Positions 54,711 to 62,102 of a stretch of 64,000 nt of DNA are shown here, in pieces. The stretch comes from Planctomycetota bacterium (GTDB lineage Bacteria > Planctomycetota > Uabimicrobiia > Uabimicrobiales > Uabimicrobiaceae), in contig JAJDCR010000055.1 in NCBI GenBank assembly GCA_029260735.1, positions 1 through 64,000 of the forward strand, read 5' to 3'. Numbering within the stretch: the stretch's first letter is position 1; every line of letters starts with the position of its first letter. The notes under the pieces were generated by a model. That model was not told the origin of the DNA, made no database searches, and was given only the letters and a program-made list of their open reading frames with translations. The translations under genes and the position numbers were made by a program.

Positions 54711-55193
54711 CTATTCTTCCTCTTCTTCGCTTTTGACTTCCTCTTTAACTTCTTCTTCTTCTTCTTCGCCTTTGACTTCCTCCTTGACTTCCTCCTTGAC
54801 CCAATCTCCTGTCCACCCTTCATCATCGGTCTTAAAGGATAGTTTTTGAATATCTTTTACCATATTCTCATCCCACCATTCCATGAGCTCGGGATTTTTC
54901 TTTTTTATTTTAGAAAGAAACTCGGCCGATAGGTATCTTACTCCATCGATATTTCGACAGAGGGAGAGTTGCTCTATGGTAATTTTGGCATCGCGTAAGT
55001 TGACTCCTCGGAGGAGAGCACCTTCTAAATCAACACCTAGTAAGTCTACTCCTTGCAAGTTAACATGTTTGAAGTAAGCTTCCTTAAAATCTATTGTGAT
55101 ATTAGGATTCTCCTCTCTCCACTCATTCCACTCTTTGCCCCCATCAGCTTTTACGGAGTCAAACAATCTTCTCAGTTGTTGTTCATCAGCCAT
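54711..55193 (-). CDS. Short pentapeptide-repeat protein with acidic tail
   Basis: A 160-aa protein. Five pentapeptide-type units (VNLQG, VDLLG, VDLEG, ALLRG, VNLRD) lie at about 44-68, too few for a long quadrilateral helix. The last 35 residues are a low-complexity tail of EEVKEEV and Glu runs, encoded by a purine-rich tandem repeat. No enzyme domain and no signal peptide; likely cytoplasmic. An ATG start is present, ribosome site weak. Function unknown. Confidence 0.65.
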   Translation of the reverse strand: MADEQQLRRLFDSVKADGGKEWNEWREENPNITIDFKEAYFKHVNLQGVDLLGVDLEGALLRGVNLRDAKITIEQLSLCRNIDGVRYLSAEFLSKIKKKNPELMEWWDENMVKDIQKLSFKTDDEGWTGDWVKEEVKEEVKGEEEEEEVKEEVKSEEEEE

Positions 55194-55287
55194 TATATTT
55201 ATGCCTTTCTGTTTCTAAAAAGCTCGACGATTAAAATTTTTATTTTTGCTAGTTGCGGCTCAAAATGTCTTGTTGATATTGATCTGC

Positions 55288-55329
55288 CATTGCTTTAGTC
55301 ACAATCTACATTGCTTTAGTCACAATCTA
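55288..55329. repeat. 21-bp perfect tandem duplication
   Basis: CATTGCTTTAGTCACAATCTA occurs twice back to back (55288-55308 and 55309-55329). The second copy supplies the stop codon (55327-55329) of the sigma54-type regulator gene, so the duplication reaches into its 3' end. Confidence 0.9.
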
Positions 55330-56868
55330 TGAAGATAAACAGTATCTCGTCCAACGACGCTCTCCTTCTTTAACCAAAACATCTTCTTTGGCCATCTTTT
55401 TTAGGAGGTAAGAGGCTCGGTTAAGATCAGCTTCTAAGAGCTTACGGCACTGTGTATTGTTAATAGAACCATGCTTTTCAAGGTACTCTAAGATGAGTTT
55501 TTCGTCCCCATCTTCTGTCTCAGAGAAACTCTCTTCGGGAACCTCTCTTTTTGCTTTTTTGGAGGAACGTTTTCGACTACCTCGTAAAATTAGGTCTTCT
55601 TGGTCGATCCATTCACTTTCGCTACGAATTAGGGCATTTTCTACAATATTTCTGAGCTCTCGGATATTTCCTGGGAAAGAGTAGTCCTTCAATGCTTGGA
55701 TGGCTTGAGGAGTTATTTGGGGACTTTTTCGCCCCATTTTTTCGCAAAGGGTATCTAGAAAGTGAGAAACGAGAAGAGAAATGTCTTCTTTTCGTTCTCT
55801 CAGCGCAGGAAGTTCTATTAAGAAACTCGATAGGCGAAAGTAGAGATCTTGGCGAAAGCGTCCTTCTTCAATTTTGTCTTCAATGTCGGCATGAGTGGCT
55901 GCCACTATCCGGATATCAACTTTTTTAGATTTATTACTTCCGACCGGAGTGATTTCTCCATCTTCCAAAACGCGTAATAACTTGGCCTGCATTTCGTAAG
56001 GCATGTCTCCGATTTCATCTAAGAAAATGGTTCCTCCATCAGCGCATTCAAAAAGTCCCTTCCGATTACTCGTTGCTCCGGTAAAAGCTCCCTGGACGTG
56101 TCCAAAACAAGTAGACTCAAAAAGATCTGCAGGAATAGAGCAACAGTTTACAGGAATAAAAGCACCTTTGGCTCGCTTTCCTCCAAAATGAATAGCTCGG
56201 GCAATAAGTTCTTTTCCTGTGCCACTCTCTCCTAAAACCAAAACACTGGAACTATCGGCCTTATGTAATTTTCGGATATCTCGAATTATCTTGGCCATAG
56301 TTCGACTTTTTCCCATAAAATTGGAAATGCCCCAGCGTTCTTTTTCTTGCTCAGAGAGAATAGAAATCCTTTCATCAGCAGAGCGAAGCGCTTTTTCTGT
56401 TTGCTCTCGCTTGCGTTTTTCTCGTTGGAGAGCATTGATAGTTTTTTGTAAAGCCGCGTTGCTCTCTTTTAGTTCACGAGCGAGGTGACTAATTTGCAAG
56501 TGCGTTTCGACACGAGCGAGAACTTCTTCACTTATAAAAGGTTTTGTGACGTAGTCGACTCCTCCCACAGAAAAGGCTTTCACTTTATTTTCGACTTCAC
56601 TTAAAGCACTCAAGAAAATGATGGGAATATCCGCATTCAATGGGTCTTTCTTGATCAATTGACAGGTTTCATAACCATCTAAACCAGGCATCATAATATC
56701 AAGTAAAATAAGATCTGGACGAAGTTGAGGAAGCATATCAACAGCTTGTTGGCCGCTTTGGGCAAAGCTGATTTGGTAGTCCTCTCGTTTTAAAATAGTT
56801 CCTAATACTTGAATATTTTTAGGAGTGTCATCAATGATAAGAATACAAGAATTACGAATGTCTGACAT
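55327..56868 (-). CDS. Sigma54-type response regulator with non-Fis C-terminus
   Basis: A 513-aa protein. A receiver domain (about 8-122, phospho-Asp in LILLDIMMPGLDG), a coiled-coil linker, then an AAA+ sigma54 activator domain (about 182-415) with GESGTGKELIA (Walker A), GAFTGA (sigma54 contact), GGTIFLDEIGDM (Walker B) and the RFRQDLYFRL block. The C-terminal 70 residues lack the usual Fis helix-turn-helix and instead resemble a winged helix (LEYLEKHGSINNTQCRKLLEADLNRASYLLKKM). It is divergent from two hybrid histidine kinases 240 bp away, which may control it. Confidence 0.92.
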   Translation of the reverse strand: MSDIRNSCILIIDDTPKNIQVLGTILKREDYQISFAQSGQQAVDMLPQLRPDLILLDIMMPGLDGYETCQLIKKDPLNADIPIIFLSALSEVENKVKAFSVGGVDYVTKPFISEEVLARVETHLQISHLARELKESNAALQKTINALQREKRKREQTEKALRSADERISILSEQEKERWGISNFMGKSRTMAKIIRDIRKLHKADSSSVLVLGESGTGKELIARAIHFGGKRAKGAFIPVNCCSIPADLFESTCFGHVQGAFTGATSNRKGLFECADGGTIFLDEIGDMPYEMQAKLLRVLEDGEITPVGSNKSKKVDIRIVAATHADIEDKIEEGRFRQDLYFRLSSFLIELPALRERKEDISLLVSHFLDTLCEKMGRKSPQITPQAIQALKDYSFPGNIRELRNIVENALIRSESEWIDQEDLILRGSRKRSSKKAKREVPEESFSETEDGDEKLILEYLEKHGSINNTQCRKLLEADLNRASYLLKKMAKEDVLVKEGERRWTRYCLSS

Positions 56869-57028
56869 TAGTCATTTCCTTTAGCAAAGCTCTGTTTCAT
56901 TTACCTACTTATTATCTCATTTTTTGCGGTAAAAGGGAAGTGTTTTTTCTTGATAAGAGAAAGCCCAAAGAGCAGTCCCTATGGAATTTAGATATTTTGA
57001 ATTCGATTTTGGAGTATGCAAATACCTT

Positions 57029-57057
57029 GTTTTAAAAATGGGGTTTTTTTATAATGA
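57029..57057 (+). promoter_or_regulatory. Sigma70-like promoter of histidine kinase pair
   Basis: TTGTTT (57029-57034) and TATAAT (57052-57057) are separated by 17 bp, a good housekeeping-type arrangement, about 50 bp upstream of the kinase start at 57108. Confidence 0.6.
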
Positions 57058-57107
57058 GTGAAAAATTTATGACAATTTGATTCTCTTCTCAGAGAAAGCA
57101 TCCTTCT

Positions 57108-58652
57108 ATGAGCGAATTTAAAGCGGATATTTTAGTGATCGATGATAACCCTCAAAACTTACGTCTTTTAGTGAGCATACTCAAAGAACGTAACTATCGT
57201 GCTCGGCCTGTTACTAGTGGATTAATGGCTTTATCCGCTGCACAAGCAAAGGTTCCCGATCTTATTTTATTAGATATTATGATGCCCGAGATGGATGGCT
57301 ACAGTTTATGCAAAAAAATCAAAGAAGAGGTTTCAGGAGAAATACCTATTCTTTTTATTAGTGCCCTGCGAGATGAAATGGATAAGGCGAAGGGGTTTGC
57401 TGTGGGAGCGGTTGACTATATTACAAAACCTTTTTTTACAGAAGAAATCATTGCTCGGATAGAAACTCATTTAAAAATAAGTCGCTTAACAAAAGAGTTA
57501 AAAAAAAGTAAGGAGCTAGCAGAAGCGGCTAACCAAACGAAAAGTGAATTCTTAGCAAGTATGAGTCATGAAATTCGAACGCCCTTGAATGCTATATTGG
57601 GCTTTACGCAAATTCTGAGTCCTCTTCTTGAGGTTCCCCAACAAAAGGAGTACCTTGACTCTATTCACACTAGTGCAAAATCCCTTTTGTGCTTAATCAA
57701 TGATATCTTAGATCTTTCGAAAATAGAAGCAGGAAAACTGGAAGCTTCCTATAGGCCAACAAACTTTAGAGGTGTTTTACAAGAAGTAGAGCAGATTTTT
57801 CGCCAAAAAAGTTTGGCCAAGGGCTTGGAGTTTAAAATTTTAGTCTCCGAAAGTTTTCCAAAATATCTTATTTTTGACGAAGTGCGCTTGCGACAAATCC
57901 TTTTGAACTTAGTCGGGAATGCAATTAAATTTACTCACTCTGGCTATGTTCGCATTTCTGTCGAAGATATCATGGAAGAAGAAAACCGGATTGCGATTAA
58001 CTTTGTTGTCGAAGATAGTGGGATTGGGATTGATTTACAAGAGCAGGAAAAAATATTTGAGCCTTTTGAGCAGCAAAAGAAGCAGGACTACCAAAAGTAC
58101 GGAGGAACAGGCTTAGGTTTAGCAATTACAAAACGCTTAGTCAAAATACTCGAAGGAAAGATAGAGCTTTTTAGTGAGTTAGGAAAAGGAAGTTCCTTTC
58201 AAGTTCGTTTCTCTGGAGTGGAGATTTTCAATTCTTCTTTAGTAGAAAACCTAGTAGAAAACCTAGCAGAAAACCTTTGTCTTTCTGGGGAAAATATTTC
58301 TTTTAGTCATGTATCCGAAGAAAAAAAAGAAAAATCGGAGAATGTTTTTCTCCGAAAAGAGAGTTATGATACAAAGCTATTAGCTCAACTCCAGCAATCT
58401 CTGAAAAAAGAAAAATCGGAGTGGGAAAGACTCTCTCAAACTCTCATTGTCAACCAAATAGAGGAGTTTGGTCAGAAGATGCAATCTTTAGCCCAAAAAT
58501 TTACTTACCCTCCTTTGGGCTCTTGGGGAGAGAAACTACAAAGAGAAGCAAGTATATTTGATCTAGAGAACTTACCCCAAACCTTAGCTACTTTTCTCGA
58601 TGTTTTGGAAGAGGTTATGGAAGAACTTAGGGAGTCCCATGAAAAAATTTAA
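57108..58652 (+). CDS. Receiver-histidine kinase hybrid protein
   Basis: A 514-aa protein. A receiver domain (about 5-120, LILLDIMMPEMDG with phospho-Asp), then HisKA with SMSHEIRTPLNAILG (phospho-His), then the HATPase with N box LVGNAIKFTH and G box GTGLGLAITKRL. No transmembrane helix is seen, so it is cytoplasmic and takes its signal through the N-terminal receiver. The C-terminal 130 residues (from about 385) are of unknown type and helical. Its end overlaps the next kinase gene by 14 bp, suggesting one operon. Confidence 0.9.
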   Translation: MSEFKADILVIDDNPQNLRLLVSILKERNYRARPVTSGLMALSAAQAKVPDLILLDIMMPEMDGYSLCKKIKEEVSGEIPILFISALRDEMDKAKGFAVGAVDYITKPFFTEEIIARIETHLKISRLTKELKKSKELAEAANQTKSEFLASMSHEIRTPLNAILGFTQILSPLLEVPQQKEYLDSIHTSAKSLLCLINDILDLSKIEAGKLEASYRPTNFRGVLQEVEQIFRQKSLAKGLEFKILVSESFPKYLIFDEVRLRQILLNLVGNAIKFTHSGYVRISVEDIMEEENRIAINFVVEDSGIGIDLQEQEKIFEPFEQQKKQDYQKYGGTGLGLAITKRLVKILEGKIELFSELGKGSSFQVRFSGVEIFNSSLVENLVENLAENLCLSGENISFSHVSEEKKEKSENVFLRKESYDTKLLAQLQQSLKKEKSEWERLSQTLIVNQIEEFGQKMQSLAQKFTYPPLGSWGEKLQREASIFDLENLPQTLATFLDVLEEVMEELRESHEKI

Positions 58653-60102
58653 GTCGCAAGAGCCTAAACATAAAAGCGAAGAGAAAAACGAGCCAGTAGT
58701 TTCCGTGCAAAATAATTTTATTGCCCACATGAGCCACGAGTTACGCTCTCCCTTAAATGCCATTCTTGGCTTTTCTCAACTTCTCGCCCACAATAAACAA
58801 CTTCCAGCAGAATCTCGGGAGCAAGCAAGTATAATCTATCGTTCGGGAGAACACCTCCTTGCTCTAATTAATCAAGTTCTTGATTTATCAAAGATGGAGT
58901 CAGGGCAGGAAAATTTAGAGGAAAACAATTTTGATCTATACGCTCTTCTCCACGAGTTAGAGGAAATGTTCATTCTGAGAGCAGAAGAAAAAAGATTAAA
59001 ACTAGTTTTACAGTGGAATAAAAAACTCCCTCGCTATATCTGTGCAGATGAAAGTAAGCTCCGACAAATTTTGCACAACCTTTTTTCGAATGCGATTAAA
59101 TTCACTTCTCAAGGAGGGGTGGAGCTTCGGGTGGAGGCCCAAACAAATCCAAGCTCCTCAGGCAAAGATTTAGAGATATTTTTTGAGTTGGAAGATAGTG
59201 GTTGTGGGATTTCTCGCGAAGAGTTTAGCAAAGTTTTTCTCCCATTTCAACAAACAAAGTCAGGAGAAAAAATCCAAGAAGGGACAGGCTTGGGAATGTC
59301 CATTAGTGCAAGTTTTGTCCGCTTAATGGGCGGAAAAATATCTCTCGAAAGCAAACTAAATAAAGGAAGTACTTTTCGTTTTTCTATTCAGGCTCAACTC
59401 CGAGAAGTCTATGATGTTCCCATAAAGAAAAAACATCGGAAGGTTTTAGGTTTAAAATCTAGCCAAAAGAAATTTCGTTTGTTGATTGCGGACGATGACA
59501 AAATTAACAGTCTTCTTTTACGAAAAATACTAGAACCATTAGAGGTAGAGTGTAAAGAAGCAGAAAATGGAGAAAAAGCGATAGATCTTTGGAGAAAGTT
59601 TTGTCCCCATCTGATTTTAATGGATATTAAAATGCCCTTGATGGGAGGACTTGAGGCTTGTCAATATATCAAAAATCATTCCCCAGAAAAGGCTCCCATT
59701 GTTATTGCTCTGGGAGTCTCTGGTTTGCCCCAAGAAAAATCACTTCTGAGAAGAGTGGGCTGTGACGATTTATTAGAAAAGCCTATCCAAGAATTTGCGG
59801 TTTTTGCTCTTTTAGAAAAATACCTGGGCTTGGAATACATCTACGAAGAAAACAAAGAAGAAATGGTAACTCAATCAGCGGAATTGCGCTTTCCCAATCA
59901 ACTAGCAATGCTACCAGAGTTTCTTCAAGAGAAACTCGAAGAAGCTGCGACCCAAGCGGATTTAGAAAACATTCAATCTATGGTCGGGATAATTCGCCAG
60001 AAAAACCCTCTCCTTGCTCTTACCATTTCTGGTTTAGCTCACCAGTTTGACTATGGAAAAATTTTGGAGGGATTGGAAGAGGCGAAGAGTATCCGTGGGT
60101 GA
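58639..60102 (+). CDS. Histidine kinase with C-terminal receiver
   Basis: About 487 aa. HisKA (FIAHMSHELRSPLNAILG), HATPase (NLFSNAIKFTSQGG and GTGLGMSISASFVRLMGG) and a C-terminal receiver (LLIADDDKINSLLL, LILMDIKMPLMGG) are followed by about 85 residues that may be Hpt-like or helical. I chose ATG 58639, preceded by AGGGAG. It overlaps the previous gene by 14 bp. Together with that protein and the divergent sigma54-type regulator, it could form a phosphorelay. Confidence 0.9.
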   Translation: MKKFKSQEPKHKSEEKNEPVVSVQNNFIAHMSHELRSPLNAILGFSQLLAHNKQLPAESREQASIIYRSGEHLLALINQVLDLSKMESGQENLEENNFDLYALLHELEEMFILRAEEKRLKLVLQWNKKLPRYICADESKLRQILHNLFSNAIKFTSQGGVELRVEAQTNPSSSGKDLEIFFELEDSGCGISREEFSKVFLPFQQTKSGEKIQEGTGLGMSISASFVRLMGGKISLESKLNKGSTFRFSIQAQLREVYDVPIKKKHRKVLGLKSSQKKFRLLIADDDKINSLLLRKILEPLEVECKEAENGEKAIDLWRKFCPHLILMDIKMPLMGGLEACQYIKNHSPEKAPIVIALGVSGLPQEKSLLRRVGCDDLLEKPIQEFAVFALLEKYLGLEYIYEENKEEMVTQSAELRFPNQLAMLPEFLQEKLEEAATQADLENIQSMVGIIRQKNPLLALTISGLAHQFDYGKILEGLEEAKSIRG

Positions 60103-60146
60103 CAAATAGATGTGACAAATAGATGACAACCCACGGAAAACTAGTT

Positions 60147-60509
60147 TTATTTTTGCTCAGCAGCGAGTTTTTCCTTGTAACCATTCTTAACACTGTCAAT
60201 CACAGTATGAACATAAGCCTGAATATCTTTCATATCTTGAGCTTGTAAGTCGGCTTTACGAATCATGCTAGGCAAGACTTCATCCCAAGCAGCGGTGGGT
60301 AACTCTTCAGGATATATTAAGCGGTGGCACTCTACACAGTTTTGTACCATGACAGGGCGACCTCGCTCAAGTGCTGTAATGTCCATATTCTCAGCAAGCA
60401 TATCATATTTTTTTAGTTCAGAAGCTGTTGGTAGAACATAGTTAGCGCAAGAAACTAAAGTTATTGTAACGATAAAGGCACATAGATTTATTAGCTGTTT
60501 TTTATTCAT
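60147..60509 (-). CDS. Monoheme c-type cytochrome lipoprotein
   Basis: A 120-aa protein with a signal and lipobox (LVSCANYV), one CxxCH heme motif (CVECH, about 59-63) and MIRKADL, whose Met could be the sixth ligand. It follows the porin gene by 13 bp on the same strand, so it is probably a periplasm-facing lipoprotein made together with it. Electron transfer with the porin, or a role in iron handling, is plausible but not shown. Confidence 0.8.
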   Translation of the reverse strand: MNKKQLINLCAFIVTITLVSCANYVLPTASELKKYDMLAENMDITALERGRPVMVQNCVECHRLIYPEELPTAAWDEVLPSMIRKADLQAQDMKDIQAYVHTVIDSVKNGYKEKLAAEQK

Positions 60510-60522
60510 CTTCTTTCCTTCT

Positions 60523-61887
60523 TTAGAATACCCACGCTAAACCAAAGTTATACAGGGTATCCAAATCTCCCTCGTTGTCATCATTACGTAACTGCACATC
60601 TGCTTTAAGAGCTAAATTAGCTTGGAAAAAGAAAGTAAAACCAAAGGTTACTTCTTCTCTTGTCCCTGCTTTATCTCTCTGAATACCGGAAGGTAACTTA
60701 TGTTGGGTGTCAACATAATCATAACGTCCAAATATGACTAACTCTGATTTTCTAAAGCGTCCTGTTTTCCAGCTTTCGGGCATAACCCTTAAAGCTAGCT
60801 CGACGTTTCCACCCATAATCCCTTCGGCCACCCCGTTACCAATTTCACGAGCTCCATTGATATGTTCATAGGCAAAATTTCCGCGGATTTCTAGTCGTCC
60901 AAAAGCTAAATAGGTGAAATCTACCGCATAAATTTGTAGATCGGCATCAAGACCAGGATTAACTCCTTTGTTGCCGTTGTCAAGTCCTCCATAGTACATC
61001 GATAATCCTAGACGAAAGGCATCGCCCAAGTAGGAGCTGAGTTCAGGAGAAATATCAATACGCATTGTCAAAGCTGCTTCATTGAGACTAGGCCGTTCCT
61101 TGATCCGCCCGTCACGAATCCCTTTGACCGCATTAAACTGAGATCCATCTAAACCTGAAACGACATAAGCTTCGTAAGATAACCATGGTAGCGGTTGCCC
61201 AAAAATTCCTACACCATCGGCAGACCAAGTAGAAGGAATGATAAAAGTATCGAAGAGAGAACGTTCCACTCCATTAAAACTAGTGGGCTCATGATGATGA
61301 TTGATATAGCCCACAGGAATAAGAATTCGCCCAATTCGGGCATTAATAGCTGGATCAAGAGCAAAGTCCAGGTGAAGTTGCTCTATAACTAGTTCTCCTC
61401 CTGAATCTTTGTTGACAAAACTGTGCTCAATTTCTATTTCGCTATGGAGCATAATCCAGTCGCTAAACTGATAACCAATGTAAAAAACGAGACGATGGAT
61501 ATCGCTAAAATCGTTATCATTTCCTTCTTGAAAATTAGCACTAAAATCACCATAGCCGCCAAAGCTAAAGCGGTTGAAGCTAGAGAAGGAATCAAATATG
61601 CTAGCCCGAGCATTGGCGGGAATTTCTTCATTCAATATACTACGGACTTCTTCGCGTAAATCACGGGAGCTGCTCTCTACTTTTTTTTCCTTTAGTTTTG
61701 TTATTTGCTCAGACATTTCTGTCATTTGTTTTTGCTCTTCTACTTTAGAGCTTTTTAGTTCTCTGAGCTCCTCAATGAGTAGCTCTATTTTTTCCTCTAG
61801 TTTTTCGATTTTCTTGTTTGCATTTTCATCGGTAAAAACGAGAGGTAAAGTGCAAATGTACATAAGCAAAACGATAATTCGTTTCAT
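60523..61887 (-). CDS. Outer-membrane porin with N-terminal coiled coil
   Basis: A 454-aa protein. A signal peptide (RIIVLLMYICTLPLVF) precedes a coiled coil (about 25-75, KIEKLEEKIELLIEELREL) and a beta-barrel with alternating aromatic strands (FSFGGYGDFSANFQ, then LVFYIGYQFSDWIMLHSEIE and FNFGLAWVF-like C-terminal strand YNFGLAWVF ending in Phe). This resembles phosphate-selective porin O/P-type barrels. The final Phe is a typical outer-membrane assembly signal. Two identical Fur-like palindromes lie upstream, so it is probably metal regulated. It is followed by the monoheme lipoprotein gene. Confidence 0.82.
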   Translation of the reverse strand: MKRIIVLLMYICTLPLVFTDENANKKIEKLEEKIELLIEELRELKSSKVEEQKQMTEMSEQITKLKEKKVESSSRDLREEVRSILNEEIPANARASIFDSFSSFNRFSFGGYGDFSANFQEGNDNDFSDIHRLVFYIGYQFSDWIMLHSEIEIEHSFVNKDSGGELVIEQLHLDFALDPAINARIGRILIPVGYINHHHEPTSFNGVERSLFDTFIIPSTWSADGVGIFGQPLPWLSYEAYVVSGLDGSQFNAVKGIRDGRIKERPSLNEAALTMRIDISPELSSYLGDAFRLGLSMYYGGLDNGNKGVNPGLDADLQIYAVDFTYLAFGRLEIRGNFAYEHINGAREIGNGVAEGIMGGNVELALRVMPESWKTGRFRKSELVIFGRYDYVDTQHKLPSGIQRDKAGTREEVTFGFTFFFQANLALKADVQLRNDDNEGDLDTLYNFGLAWVF

Positions 61888-61925
61888 GGAAGACAGATAT
61901 CCTTTCTAAATTTAGTTATTTTGAT

Positions 61926-61944
61926 AATGAGACTCTTTCTCATT
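61926..61944. promoter_or_regulatory. Fur-like palindromic operator, copy 1
   Basis: AATGAGACTCTTTCTCATT is a 7-5-7 inverted repeat preceded by TTGAT. It lies 39 bp upstream of the porin start (minus strand). The TGATAATGAGA core resembles Fur-family boxes. Regulator identity is inferred. Confidence 0.6.
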
Positions 61945-61988
61945 GATTTGTTTCGTTAATTAAATAACAATGTTATTTTGAATTTGAT

Positions 61989-62007
61989 AATGAGACTCTT
62001 TCTCATT
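61989..62007. promoter_or_regulatory. Fur-like palindromic operator, copy 2
   Basis: An identical palindrome 63 bp further upstream, inside a 25-bp direct repeat with copy 1 (61921-61945 and 61984-62008). Two identical sites in a 215-bp intergenic region suggest cooperative repressor binding. Confidence 0.6.
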
Positions 62008-62102
62008 GTGTGGGGGAAAATCTCTTATTCGGTAGCTAGGGAATTATACAAAATCAAATTTTGTTTGCAAGATTTATTTTGATTTTTTGCATGATACTAT
62101 TT

